A DNA stretch of 64,000 nucleotides from Sphingomonas yunnanensis (GTDB lineage: Bacteria > Pseudomonadota > Alphaproteobacteria > Sphingomonadales > Sphingomonadaceae). A model generated the notes under the pieces. It had not been told where the DNA came from, did not search any database, and worked only from the letters and a program-made list of their open reading frames with translations. Position numbers and translations under genes: made by a program. Positions 23,287 to 32,132 of the stretch are shown here, piece after piece; positions within the stretch are counted from its first letter, which is position 1, and each line of letters starts with the position of its first letter. The stretch is from positions 1,054,001-1,118,000 of the forward strand of contig NZ_JAIOKB010000001.1 of assembly GCF_019898765.1 (NCBI RefSeq). Direction: 5' to 3'.

Positions 23287-24203
23287 TCTCGTCGTCCCAG
23301 CCGCGCGTGGAGCGGCGGTGGGCCGGGCCGATCGCGCCGCCAGCGGGTCACGCGCAGCAGCTCGCCGTCACCGCAGCGTACCGTGAAGCTGGCGTCGTCG
23401 CGCGCCACGACCTGCCCGGCGAACGCTGCGTCGTGGCCGCGTCCCGGCCGCCGCTCGGCAGTGAGGATCGTCACCGCTCCGGCCGCGGAGCGGGTATGCG
23501 CGCCAGGATAGGGTTCGCCGCAGGCGCGGATCAGCCGGTCGATCGTCGCCGCGTCGTCGCGCCAGTCGATCTCGGCGTCCTCGGCGCGACGGCGCGCCGC
23601 GTAGGTGGCGTAACGCTCGTCCTGCGGCGCGCCCGCCGCGTCGCCGGCGGCGAGCCGCGTCAGCAGCGGCGGCAGCATCGTCGCGAGCGCGGCCATATGT
23701 TTGTCGTAGAGCGTCTGCGCGGTCTCGTCGCGCGCGACATGGAAGAAGTGCTGCGCCAGGATGGGACCGCTGTCGGTGCCCTGGTCGATGACGAACAGGC
23801 TGCCCGCGGTGATCGGCTCGTCGAGCAGGATCGTCCAGGGGATGACGCCGCGCCCGCGCAGCCGCGGCAGGGCCGCGGGATGGTAGCCGACCGTTCCCAG
23901 CGGGGCGACCGCCCGAAAGTCGGCGCCGCACAGCTGCGACCAGCCGATCACCAGGATCACGTCGGGCGCTTGCGCGCGCAGCCGGTCGAGCACCGCCGGC
24001 TCGTTGCAGTTCGCGGCATGCACGACCTCAGCGCCGAGCGCGCGCGCGGCGTCGCCGAGATCGACGAAGTCGGAGTGGCGCGCGCTGAGATCGGGCGGCA
24101 GCGTGACCAGCGCGGCGAGCGTCCACTCCGGCGCCGCCGCGAGCGCGCGCAGCGCGACCCGGGTGCTCTCAACCGCGCCGACGAGGATCGCCCGCATAGG
24201 CAC
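23283..24203 (-). CDS. Formyltransferase-like enzyme (sugar N-formyltransferase candidate)
   Basis: The 306-residue product has the N-terminal fold of 10-formyl-tetrahydrofolate-dependent transferases: a Rossmann start, VGYHPAALPRLRGRGVIPWTI, and ITAGSLFVIDQGTDSGPILAQ. The catalytic His108 and Asp144 are present. The Asn normally two residues before the His is Gly106, a state also seen in the hydrolase domain of formyl-THF dehydrogenase where the position is Ile. The C-terminal part has DDAATIDRLIRACGEPYPGA. It is in an operon with a PglC-like transferase and PIG-L. Formylation of a 4-amino sugar is the expected role; hydrolase activity is an alternative. Confidence 0.85.
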   Translation of the reverse strand: MPMRAILVGAVESTRVALRALAAAPEWTLAALVTLPPDLSARHSDFVDLGDAARALGAEVVHAANCNEPAVLDRLRAQAPDVILVIGWSQLCGADFRAVAPLGTVGYHPAALPRLRGRGVIPWTILLDEPITAGSLFVIDQGTDSGPILAQHFFHVARDETAQTLYDKHMAALATMLPPLLTRLAAGDAAGAPQDERYATYAARRRAEDAEIDWRDDAATIDRLIRACGEPYPGAHTRSAAGAVTILTAERRPGRGHDAAFAGQVVARDDASFTVRCGDGELLRVTRWRRDRPGPPPLHARLGRRD

Positions 24204-24774
24204 TCCGTATGGCGTCCGCGTTGCGCCGCTCGCCGCCGCCCCCGGCGACGAGCAGGGTGCGGAACAGGATCTCCAGATCGAGCCGCAGCCCGCGATGCTC
24301 GATATACCATAGGTCGAGCGCGAGCTTCTCCGCCTCGCTCAGCCGCGTGTTGCCGTTGACCTGCGCCCAGCCGGTCAGCCCCGGGCGCACCCGCGAACGC
24401 GCCGCCCCCTGTTCGCCCGCGGCGGCGATCGTCACCGGCAGCAGCGGGCGCGGGCCGACCAGGCTCATCTCGCCGCGTAGCACGTTCCACAGCTGCGGCA
24501 GCTCGTCCATGCGGGTGGCGCGCAGGAAGCGCCCGGTCGGCAGCAGCCGTTGCGCGTCGGGCAGCAGCGTGCCGGCGGAGTCGCACCGGTCGTTCATCGT
24601 GCGGAACTTGCGGAGCGGGAACGGTCGCCGGGCCAGGCCGGAACGCGCCTGCACGAACAGGATCGGCCGCCCCGCCACGGCCGCCTGCACCAGTGCGAGC
24701 AGCAGCAGCAACGGTGTGACCAAGACCAGCCCCAGCGCCGCTACGACGATGTCCACCACCCGCCGCGCGGTCAT
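24169..24774 (-). CDS. PglC-like initiating sugar transferase (polyprenyl phosphate)
   Basis: The 201-residue product is a short bacterial sugar transferase of the monotopic PGT family. A reentrant hydrophobic N-terminal segment VVDIVVAALGLVLVTPLLLLLALV is followed by the catalytic block PLRKFRTM, RATRMDELPQLWNVLRGEMSLVGPRP and RPGLTGWAQVNGN. The conserved E-L-P and GPRP signatures are intact. It transfers a sugar-1-phosphate to undecaprenyl phosphate, starting repeat-unit synthesis. The short type prefers 4-amino-4,6-dideoxy sugars such as UDP-diNAcBac. It overlaps the formyltransferase-like gene by 35 bases. Confidence 0.95.
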   Translation of the reverse strand: MTARRVVDIVVAALGLVLVTPLLLLLALVQAAVAGRPILFVQARSGLARRPFPLRKFRTMNDRCDSAGTLLPDAQRLLPTGRFLRATRMDELPQLWNVLRGEMSLVGPRPLLPVTIAAAGEQGAARSRVRPGLTGWAQVNGNTRLSEAEKLALDLWYIEHRGLRLDLEILFRTLLVAGGGGERRNADAIRSAYAGDPRRRG

Positions 24775-25943
24775 GCCGCGGCTTCCGCGAAAGCCGGTCC
24801 AGACACCGCCGCGGCGACCGGACGGGCCGCTGACAGCTCCATCGTGTCGAGCAGCAGCCGGTTGACCCGCTCCACGGCGTAGCGCTCGGTGGCGACGCGG
24901 CGCGCCACCGCGCCCATCCGCGCCGCCAGCGTGGGATCGGCGCAGAACCGCTCCATCGCGGCGGCGAGCGCGGCCGGGTCGCGCGCCGGCACGACGAGCC
25001 CGTTATCCCCCTGCTCGATCGGGTCGCGGCAGCCGGGGCGATCGGTCGTGATCACCGCTCGCCCGCTCGCCATCGCCTCCAGGATCGTGCGCGGCAGGCC
25101 CTCGCGGTACCAGCTCGGCAGCACGAACACGCTCGCCTCGGCGAGGAAGGGGCGGACGTCCCGCGTCTCGCCGAGATAGTCGATGACGCCCTCCTCGGCC
25201 CAGCGCGCGATCTCACGCGCGGTCACACCGTCGGGACCGGGGTCGGTCGGCCCGAGCAGACGAAAGCGCGCGCCGGGGTAGCGCGCGCGCACCGCCTGCG
25301 CCGCGGCGACATAATCGTCGATCCCCTTGGCGCGCAGCAGCCGCGCGATCATCAGGAACACCGGCCCGGGCGGCGCCGGGGTGGCCGCGAAGCGCGTGAC
25401 ATCGACGCCGGAGCCCGGCACCTGGATCACGCGCGCGTCCGGTGCGACGATGGCGTGGCGCAGCATCTCGGCGCGATCGTCGCGGTTGAACACGAAGACC
25501 GCGCCCGCCTCGCGCACCGCGGCGCGGTAGAGCAGCGACACGCCGCGGCGCAGCAGCCGCATCCGCGGCGACGCGTGCTCGCCGTAGACGTGGCCGAGGC
25601 CGCTGACCATCGCGTAGAAGCGCGTGCGCGTCAGCCGCGCCGCGAGCCCGGCGTAGATGATCGGCTTCTGCGTGTAGGCGAGCACCACGTCGGGCCGTTC
25701 GGCGCGCAGCAGCGCGACGAGCGCGCGCAGCGTGCCGAGATCCACCAAAGGATTGAGCCCCACCCGCGCCATCGGCACGCGGCGCAGGGCGACGCCCATG
25801 TCGGCGAGACGCGCGCGCACCTGTGGGTCGTCGTCGGGGGCGCAGGCGATCACCTCGTGGCCCGCCGCGACCATGTCGGCGAGCAGCTGCCCGCGGAAGT
25901 TGACGAGCGAGTAGGCCAGGCTCGCGACCACCACGACCCTCAC
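24771..25943 (-). CDS. GT4 glycosyltransferase (PglA-like)
   Basis: The 390-residue product is a two-domain GT-B enzyme with the N-terminal SLVNFRGQLLADMVAAGHEV, FYAMVSGLGHVY, then KGIDDYVAAAQAVRAR and the C-terminal E-x7-E motif in EGLPRTILEAMASGRAVITTD. The N-terminal part, with 'NFRG' and 'GLGxVF/Y', is typical of PglA-like enzymes that add the second sugar to a PglC product. It overlaps both neighbours by 4 bases. Confidence 0.93.
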   Translation of the reverse strand: MRVVVVASLAYSLVNFRGQLLADMVAAGHEVIACAPDDDPQVRARLADMGVALRRVPMARVGLNPLVDLGTLRALVALLRAERPDVVLAYTQKPIIYAGLAARLTRTRFYAMVSGLGHVYGEHASPRMRLLRRGVSLLYRAAVREAGAVFVFNRDDRAEMLRHAIVAPDARVIQVPGSGVDVTRFAATPAPPGPVFLMIARLLRAKGIDDYVAAAQAVRARYPGARFRLLGPTDPGPDGVTAREIARWAEEGVIDYLGETRDVRPFLAEASVFVLPSWYREGLPRTILEAMASGRAVITTDRPGCRDPIEQGDNGLVVPARDPAALAAAMERFCADPTLAARMGAVARRVATERYAVERVNRLLLDTMELSAARPVAAAVSGPAFAEAAA

Positions 25944-27121
25944 GCGCGGGCCCTCGCCCAGTCGCGCGACGGCGGCACCGAGCGCACGGCGTCGCGGTAT
26001 AGCGCGGCGTAGCGATCGACCACGTCGCGGATGTCGTGACGGGCGCGGACGCGCTCGCGCGCGCGCTCACCGAGCGCCGCGCGCTGCGCCGCGGGAAGCG
26101 TCCCCAGCCGCACCAGTGCCGCCGCCAGCGCCGCGGCGTCGCGCGGTGGCACCACCGCGCCGGTGTCGCCGATCAGCGCGGCACTGTCCCCCACGTCGGT
26201 GGCGACGCACGGCACGCCCGCCAGCATCGCCTCACCTACGACATTGGGAAAGCCCTCGCCCCAGGCGGATGGAAGCGCGAGCAGGTCGAGCCCGCCGAGC
26301 CAATCGCCGACGTCGCCGCAATGCCCCCGACGGATGACGCTGTCCTCGGGCAGTCCGAAGGCGGCCGGGGCGAGCGCGGGATCCTCGTCCATCCCCTTCC
26401 CCACCAGCAGCACGCGCGCGGCGAACCCCTGCCCGCGCGCGATCGCCACCGCCCGAAGCAGGTTGGGCACGTCCTTCATCGGCGCCGCGCGCGCGACCAT
26501 GCCGATCAGCGGTCCGTCGCCGTCCACCCCCAGCCGTTCACACAGCGTCGCGCGCGCGGCCTCGCGCGGCACCGGCGCGACCAGGTCGAAGCCGTTGGGG
26601 ATCACGCGCTGGTCCGGCGCGCGGAAGCCCAGCCGGCGATACTGGTCGGCCGCGGCGTGCGAGTTGTAGACGATCGCGCGCGCACCGCGCGACAGCAGCG
26701 CCTGCGCCCGCAGCACCAGCCGCGTCAGCGGCTTCTCCTCGGCGAGATCTGCGACCGAGTGGCGCACGTTCCAGATGATCGGCACGCGCAGCCACGGCCG
26801 CGCCAGCGCGGCGGCGAGAGTCGCGGCGAGCTGCGCGTGGTGCATCCAGGCGACGATCACGTCGGGCCGCCGCACCGCGATCGCGCGTGCGAGCGACAGC
26901 AGCGCGCCCGGCGACGGCATTCCCGCGACCATGCCGAGATCCGCAACCGGCACGCCGGCCGCCGCGATGCGCGCGCCGCCGCGACCGGGCGGGATCAGCG
27001 AGATGACTTCGGAACACAGGTGCGGGTGGCGGTGCCCGTGCTCGAGCAGCCGCGCCAGCATCGTCTCCGCGCCGCCGACATCCAGCCCGGTGATGACATG
27101 CAGCACTCTCACCGGCCGCAC
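25940..27121 (-). CDS. GT4 glycosyltransferase
   Basis: The 393-residue product has the GT4 opening VLHVITGLDVGGAETMLARLL, a middle part with IIWNVRHS and IPNGFD, and the donor-binding EGFPNVVGEAMLAGVPCVATD. It is the first gene of the leftward operon; its start faces the divergent dehydratase gene across a 290-base gap. The acceptor is likely the lipid-linked disaccharide made by the neighbour. Confidence 0.93.
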   Translation of the reverse strand: MRPVRVLHVITGLDVGGAETMLARLLEHGHRHPHLCSEVISLIPPGRGGARIAAAGVPVADLGMVAGMPSPGALLSLARAIAVRRPDVIVAWMHHAQLAATLAAALARPWLRVPIIWNVRHSVADLAEEKPLTRLVLRAQALLSRGARAIVYNSHAAADQYRRLGFRAPDQRVIPNGFDLVAPVPREAARATLCERLGVDGDGPLIGMVARAAPMKDVPNLLRAVAIARGQGFAARVLLVGKGMDEDPALAPAAFGLPEDSVIRRGHCGDVGDWLGGLDLLALPSAWGEGFPNVVGEAMLAGVPCVATDVGDSAALIGDTGAVVPPRDAAALAAALVRLGTLPAAQRAALGERARERVRARHDIRDVVDRYAALYRDAVRSVPPSRDWARARA

Positions 27122-27411
27122 CGCCCGCTACCTCGTCCCGCCACGTCACACTCCCCCGTACGCCGCGCATCATAGCCGCGGGCGGAGGAGCAGCGTTCTG
27201 GCGATTGGGCACATAATCCCTTCGAGGGGGCGTCGGCTCCGGAAGAGCACCACCGCTGACCGATTGAGGCTCGGCGGAGCGCGAAGGAGCAGGCGTATCT
27301 CTCACCTGAATGGACCGCACGCATCGCCCGATGCGTCCCCGCATGCTGCGCCGCAACCCGCTACCCTTCTGTCGTCGCGTCCGGGCTTCGGGGGGCAGGC
27401 AGGGGGAGCTT
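27122..27411. promoter_or_regulatory. Divergent control region of the polysaccharide locus
   Basis: These 290 bases separate the two divergent operons and hold no recognised gene. A CATAAT box near 27219-27224 is a possible -10 for the rightward unit, but no clear -35 is visible. The rightward start at 27412 is preceded by a long G-rich ribosome binding site (AGGGGGA). Confidence 0.4.
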
Positions 27412-29421
27412 ATGCCGCGGATCTTGAACTACCAACGTTACTCGCGGCGTACGCGTCGCACCGCCAATCAGCTGTTCGACGCGGTCGCGATCGTTGCCTC
27501 GCTCGCGGCCGCGCTGCTGCTCCGCATGAGCGGCGCCGTTCCCGACGCCATGTGGGAGGGCCTGGCGTGGAGTGCGCCGGCCTTCATCGCGGTGGGCTTC
27601 CTGGTGTTCAATGCCACCGGCATCTATCGCCGCGTGTGGCGCCTCGCCTCGCTGCCCGACGCGCTGCTGCTGATGGGCGCCGCCGCGCTGGCCGTGACGC
27701 TGTCGGTTGGGCTGCTATCGGTATCAAGCCATGCCAATTGGCTGCCGCTGTCGGTCCCGGTGATCCACTGGTTCGTGCTCTCCGCGATCATGACCGGCGC
27801 TCGCCTGTGGCGCCGCGTCGCCAGCGAGCTGCCGCGTCGCGCCCGCGCCGCCTCGGCGACGCCGCGCGGCGCCGCGACGATCGTCAGCCAGCAGCGCGCG
27901 CTGCTGGTCGGGCGTCCCGAGGACGTCGAGGTGTTGCTGCGCCAGATCGAGCAGGAGGAGAGCCCCGCCTATCTGCCCGTCGGCATCCTCGACCTAGACA
28001 GCCATGACGCCACGCTGCGGCTGCGCGGCGTCCCGATCCTCGGCATGGTCGACGCGATCGACCACGCGGTCGACACGCTCACCGCGCGCGACGAGCGCCC
28101 CAGCGTCGTGATCATCGCCGAGGGACGCAACGGGGGTGGCGGGCTGCCCGGCGCGCGTCGCGTCCAGCTCGTCAACGCCGCGCAGGCGCTGCACCTGTCG
28201 GTGCGCAGCGCCACGCCCGACGCGAGCGTCCGCCGGTCGCTCGACGCCGAGTCGATCGACCTCGCCGACCTGCTCGAGCGCCCCGCCACCGATCTCGACG
28301 CCGCGGTCGCGGCGCGCGCGATCGAGGGCAAGCGCGTGCTGGTCACAGGCGCCGGCGGCACCATCGGACGCGAACTCACCCGCCAGATCGCGGCGATGAA
28401 GCCCTCCGACATCGTGCTGGTCGATTGCGGCGAGTACAACCTCTACCTCGTCGAGATGGAGCTGCGGGAGAACTACCCGCAGGTGCCGTGCACCGCGGTG
28501 CTGTGCTCGATCCGCCAGCGCCAGCACGTGATGGCAGTGTTCGAGCAATATATGCCCGACTACGTCTTCCACGCCGCCGCCTTGAAGCACGTGCCGCTGG
28601 TCGAGCTGAACGTCTGCGCCGGGATCATGACCAACGTGATCGGCACGCGCAACGTCGCCGACGCCGCGCTGCGCTTCGGCGCGCGCGCCTTCGTCCAGGT
28701 GTCGACCGACAAGGCGGTCAATCCCGTCAGCGTGATGGGCGCGACCAAGCGGCTCGGGGAATTGTATGTCCAGGCGATGGACCTGCAGGGCTCGGGCCGA
28801 CCCGACAGCCCGCGCTTCATGACGGTGCGGTTCGGCAACGTGCTGGGCTCGAGTGGCTCGCTGATCCCGCTGTTCCAGCGCCAGCTGGCGCGCCGCGCTC
28901 CGCTGACCGTCACGCATCCGGAGATCACCCGCTTCTTCATGACCGTCCACGAGGCGGTGCAGCTGGTGCTGCACAGCACCGCGCGCACGATGGAGCGCAA
29001 CGTGCAGCGCGGACGGATCGTGGTGCTCGACATGGGTGAGCCGATCCGCATCCTCGACATCGCGCGGCGGATGATCAAGCTGGCCGGGCTGGTGCCCGAC
29101 CGCGACGTGCCGATCCATATCGTCGGGCTGCGCCCGGGCGAGAAGCTGTACGAGGAGCTGTTCGACGCGCGCGAGCAGCGGCTGCCCTCCGCGATCGAGG
29201 GCGTGTTCGAGGCCGAGCCGATCCCCGTCCCCCTGCCCGCGCTCCAGGCGCAGTTCACGCGGCTGGCCGAGGCGGTCGGCGAGCATGATCAGGACCTGGC
29301 GCGCGCGCTGCTGTTCGAGCTGCTCGACCCCGATCGGATCGTCGCCGCCAAGCCCGCGGACGAGCATGCCGGGGCCGTCGTGCGCTCCCTTCACGGCAAC
29401 CGCGAGGGGGCGGCGGCATGA
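27412..29421 (+). CDS. Membrane-bound nucleotide-sugar 4,6-dehydratase (CapD/PglF type)
   Basis: The 669-residue product has four N-terminal membrane spans (about residues 18-150), a Rossmann domain and a second NAD-binding domain. The NAD motif is VLVTGAGGTIGRELTRQI near 305-322. The catalytic set follows as STDKAVNPVSVMGATKR, where Met442 replaces the usual Tyr of the YxxxK motif and Lys446 is kept, as in PglF, FlaA1 and WbpM. These convert UDP-GlcNAc to the 4-keto-6-deoxy sugar. ATG 27412 follows a strong ribosome binding site; the frame is open 102 bases further upstream without support. Confidence 0.95.
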   Translation: MPRILNYQRYSRRTRRTANQLFDAVAIVASLAAALLLRMSGAVPDAMWEGLAWSAPAFIAVGFLVFNATGIYRRVWRLASLPDALLLMGAAALAVTLSVGLLSVSSHANWLPLSVPVIHWFVLSAIMTGARLWRRVASELPRRARAASATPRGAATIVSQQRALLVGRPEDVEVLLRQIEQEESPAYLPVGILDLDSHDATLRLRGVPILGMVDAIDHAVDTLTARDERPSVVIIAEGRNGGGGLPGARRVQLVNAAQALHLSVRSATPDASVRRSLDAESIDLADLLERPATDLDAAVAARAIEGKRVLVTGAGGTIGRELTRQIAAMKPSDIVLVDCGEYNLYLVEMELRENYPQVPCTAVLCSIRQRQHVMAVFEQYMPDYVFHAAALKHVPLVELNVCAGIMTNVIGTRNVADAALRFGARAFVQVSTDKAVNPVSVMGATKRLGELYVQAMDLQGSGRPDSPRFMTVRFGNVLGSSGSLIPLFQRQLARRAPLTVTHPEITRFFMTVHEAVQLVLHSTARTMERNVQRGRIVVLDMGEPIRILDIARRMIKLAGLVPDRDVPIHIVGLRPGEKLYEELFDAREQRLPSAIEGVFEAEPIPVPLPALQAQFTRLAEAVGEHDQDLARALLFELLDPDRIVAAKPADEHAGAVVRSLHGNREGAAA

Positions 29422-30659
29422 GCGCCGGGCTTCATCAGGCGGCGGCATCGGCCGCGCTGCTCCGCGCCGTACCCACGCCGATCGCGAGCCGCTGGCCGCG
29501 CTACGAGGCCGACGAGATCGCCGCGGTCGAGGCGGTGCTACGCTCGGGCAAGGTCAACGCGCTCCACCACGGCACGCACAACGCGCTGCTGCAGGACGGC
29601 TTCGCGACGCTCTGCGGCATGCCGCACGCGATCGCTCTGGCGAACGGCACGCTGGCGCTGGAGCTGGCGCTGTACGCGCTCAATATCGGCCCGGGTGACG
29701 AGGTGATCGTGCCCGCGCGCAGCTTCGTCGCCTCGGCGAGCTGCGTCGTGACGCGCGGCGCCACCCCGGTATTCGCTGACGTCGATCCCGACACGCAGGC
29801 GCTCTCGGCCGAGACGATCGCGGCGCAGCTCACGCGGCGCACCAAGGCGATCATCGTCGTCCATCTCGGCGGCCGGCCGGCGGACATGGCGCCGATCGTG
29901 GCGCTGGCGCGCGCACACGGGCTCCTGCTGATCGAGGATTGCGCCCAGGCACACGGCGCGACGATCGACGGCCGGGCGGTCGGCGGCTTCGGTGACGCCG
30001 CGGCCTTCTCCTTCTGCACCGACAAGATCATGTCGACCGGCGGCGAGGGTGGGCTGCTGCTGCTGCGCGACGAGGCGGCGTGGCGTCGCGCCTGGTCGAT
30101 GAAGGATCATGGCAAGGACGTGCGCGATCTCGGCGCGGGGGGCGGCAACACCGGCTTCCGCTGGCTCCACCACGAGGTCGGCAGCAATTATCGCCTGACC
30201 GAGATGCAGGCGGCGATCGGCGTCGCGCAACTGGCCAAGCTTCCCGCCTGGCTCGCCGCGCGCCGGCGCAACGCCGCGGCGATCCTCGATCCGCTCCGCG
30301 GGCTCGTCGCCGTCCGACTGGTCGAGCCGTCGAGCGGAGTAGGCCACGCTTACTACAAATTCTATGCCTTCGTCTGCCCCGACGCGCTCGCCCCGGGCTG
30401 GACGCGCGACCGGATCGTCGGCGAGGCGGTCGCGCGCGGCGTACCCTGCCTCACCGGCAGTTGCCCCGAGATCTATCGCGAGCGCGCCTTCGTCGAGCGC
30501 GGCCTCGGCCGCGACGCGCCGCAGCCCACGGCGAAGCTGCTCGGCGAGACCAGCCTGATGCTGCCGGTGGATCCGACGCTCGACGAGGAGGAATGCCGCT
30601 TCATGGGCGAGACCCTGCGCGCGATCGCGCTCGAGGCAACGGGGCGGGCGCATGGTTGA
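29418..30659 (+). CDS. DegT/DnrJ/EryC1/StrS-family sugar aminotransferase
   Basis: The 413-residue product is a PLP-dependent sugar aminotransferase. The PLP lysine is Lys203 in FSFCTDKIMSTGGEGGLLL, preceded by EDCAQAHGA and IVVHLGGRPADM. The N-terminal EIAAVEAVLRSGKVN is typical. With the 4,6-dehydratase it overlaps as ATGA, so its substrate is most likely the UDP-4-keto-6-deoxy sugar, giving a 4-amino-4,6-dideoxy sugar (PglE-like). Confidence 0.95.
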   Translation: MSAGLHQAAASAALLRAVPTPIASRWPRYEADEIAAVEAVLRSGKVNALHHGTHNALLQDGFATLCGMPHAIALANGTLALELALYALNIGPGDEVIVPARSFVASASCVVTRGATPVFADVDPDTQALSAETIAAQLTRRTKAIIVVHLGGRPADMAPIVALARAHGLLLIEDCAQAHGATIDGRAVGGFGDAAAFSFCTDKIMSTGGEGGLLLLRDEAAWRRAWSMKDHGKDVRDLGAGGGNTGFRWLHHEVGSNYRLTEMQAAIGVAQLAKLPAWLAARRRNAAAILDPLRGLVAVRLVEPSSGVGHAYYKFYAFVCPDALAPGWTRDRIVGEAVARGVPCLTGSCPEIYRERAFVERGLGRDAPQPTAKLLGETSLMLPVDPTLDEEECRFMGETLRAIALEATGRAHG

Positions 30660-31518
30660 GGGGCTGCCCAGCTTCCTGGTCATCGGGGCGGTCAAGGCCG
30701 CGACGACCTGGATCTCGCACCAGCTGCGCTGCCAGCCCGAACTGTGGCTGCCCGATGCCGAGCCGCATTTCTTCAGCACCGAGTACGAGCGCGGGATCGA
30801 GCATTACCGCTCGCTGTTCGCCCCCGCGCCGGCGGGGCGGCGGATCGGCGAGAAATCGGCCGACTATCTCGCCCATCCCGACGCCGCCGAGCGCATCGCG
30901 GCTGTGCTGCCGGACGTGCCGATGGTGGTGCAACTACGCGACCCGGTCGAGCGCGCTTACTCCGACTATTGCATGCTCTACCGCCGCGGCCTCGTCGCCG
31001 GCGACTTGCGCCGCTACCTCGAGAGACGCGACCCGGCCGGCGCACGCTTCCTCGACGGTGGACTCTACGCTCAGCATCTCGCGCGCTTCTACGCGCATCA
31101 TTCGCGCGAACAGATCGCGGTGTTCCTCTACGAGGACGTGATCGAGCAGCCCGAGCGCGTGATCGCGCGCGTGTGCGAGCATATCGGCGTCGCGCCGCAT
31201 ATCGAGCCCGCCGCGGTGGCGAGCCGCCGCAACGACGGCTCGGCGGCGATGTTGCCGCTGTCCGTCCGCCGCGTGCTGCGCCCGATGCGGCCGCTGCTCG
31301 ACCCGCTTCGGAGCAATCCGCTGCTGGCGCGGCTGCGCGGCACGATGGCGCGCCCGGTACGCTACCCGCCGCTGACGGTGGAGCTGCGCGCGCTGCTGCG
31401 CGACTATTATCGCGACGACGTGCAACGCCTGGAGACGATGATCGGGCGCGACCTGTCGCGCTGGCGCGCGGGCGCCGTGGCGGGGGCCAATGACGATCGA
31501 GTGACGGCGGCGTCCTGA
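30652..31518 (+). CDS. Sulfotransferase family protein
   Basis: The 288-residue product has the PAPS-binding 5'-phosphosulfate loop FLVIGAVKAATTWISHQL near residues 7-24 and the 3'-phosphate motif VVQLRDPVERAYSDYCM near 90-107. The catalytic Lys of the loop is present. Homologues sulfate carbohydrates and lipids. It overlaps the aminotransferase gene by 8 bases and is followed by wza, so it likely sulfates the exported polymer. PAPS-supplying genes (cysD/N/C) are not in the window. Confidence 0.9.
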   Translation: MVEGLPSFLVIGAVKAATTWISHQLRCQPELWLPDAEPHFFSTEYERGIEHYRSLFAPAPAGRRIGEKSADYLAHPDAAERIAAVLPDVPMVVQLRDPVERAYSDYCMLYRRGLVAGDLRRYLERRDPAGARFLDGGLYAQHLARFYAHHSREQIAVFLYEDVIEQPERVIARVCEHIGVAPHIEPAAVASRRNDGSAAMLPLSVRRVLRPMRPLLDPLRSNPLLARLRGTMARPVRYPPLTVELRALLRDYYRDDVQRLETMIGRDLSRWRAGAVAGANDDRVTAAS

Positions 31519-31558
31519 CGGGACGATCGACCGAGTGACGCGTGAGGGGGAATGAAGG

Positions 31559-32104
31559 ATGCGAACGTGGCTGGGGCTTGCGGCGGTGGGGCTGTCGCTG
31601 GCGGGATGTGCGAGCGAGTATAGCGGACTGGCGCCGCTGCCCGAGGTAGCGGCGAGCGACTACAGGCTCGGGCCGGGCGACGAGCTGCGCGTCAGCGTCT
31701 TCGGGCTCGACGCGGTCAACAACACTTACGTCGTCAGCGACACCGGAGCGATCGCGCTGCCGCTGCTCGAGCCGATCGCGGTGAACGGGGAGACGGTGCG
31801 CGAGGCGGAGCGCGCCATCGCCGCCGAGATCACCCGCCGCCAGCTGGTCAACCAGCCGCGCGTCAGTGCGCAGGTGCAGAGCTATCGTCCCTTCTTCATC
31901 ACCGGCCAGGTGCAGAAGCCGGGCCAGTACGCCTATGTGCCGGGCATGACGTTGATGACGGCGGTGTCGATCGCGGGCGGCTATACGTTCCGCGCCGACA
32001 CCAACCGTGCGGTCGTGCGCCGCGGCGGCAGCAAGGGCATGGTGCAGCCCGACGCACGCATCCTGCCGGGCGACATCGTCACCGTGGCCGAGAGCACGCT
32101 GTGA
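31559..32104 (+). CDS. Wza-like outer-membrane polysaccharide export lipoprotein
   Basis: The 181-residue product has a lipoprotein signal peptide with the lipobox SLAGCAS, then the polysaccharide export domain YRLGPGDELRVSVFGLDAVNN and an SLBB domain ending with VPGMTLMTAVSIAGGYTFRAD. It is short for the Wza family (usually 350 or more); it lacks the second SLBB and the C-terminal helix, which is the usual size of the Alphaproteobacteria GumB/ExoF-like type. It is followed 28 bases later by the barrel gene, with which it may form the exit path. Confidence 0.93.
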   Translation: MRTWLGLAAVGLSLAGCASEYSGLAPLPEVAASDYRLGPGDELRVSVFGLDAVNNTYVVSDTGAIALPLLEPIAVNGETVREAERAIAAEITRRQLVNQPRVSAQVQSYRPFFITGQVQKPGQYAYVPGMTLMTAVSIAGGYTFRADTNRAVVRRGGSKGMVQPDARILPGDIVTVAESTL

Positions 32105-32132
32105 GGCCATCGCGCGGTGCGGGAGCATCGCC

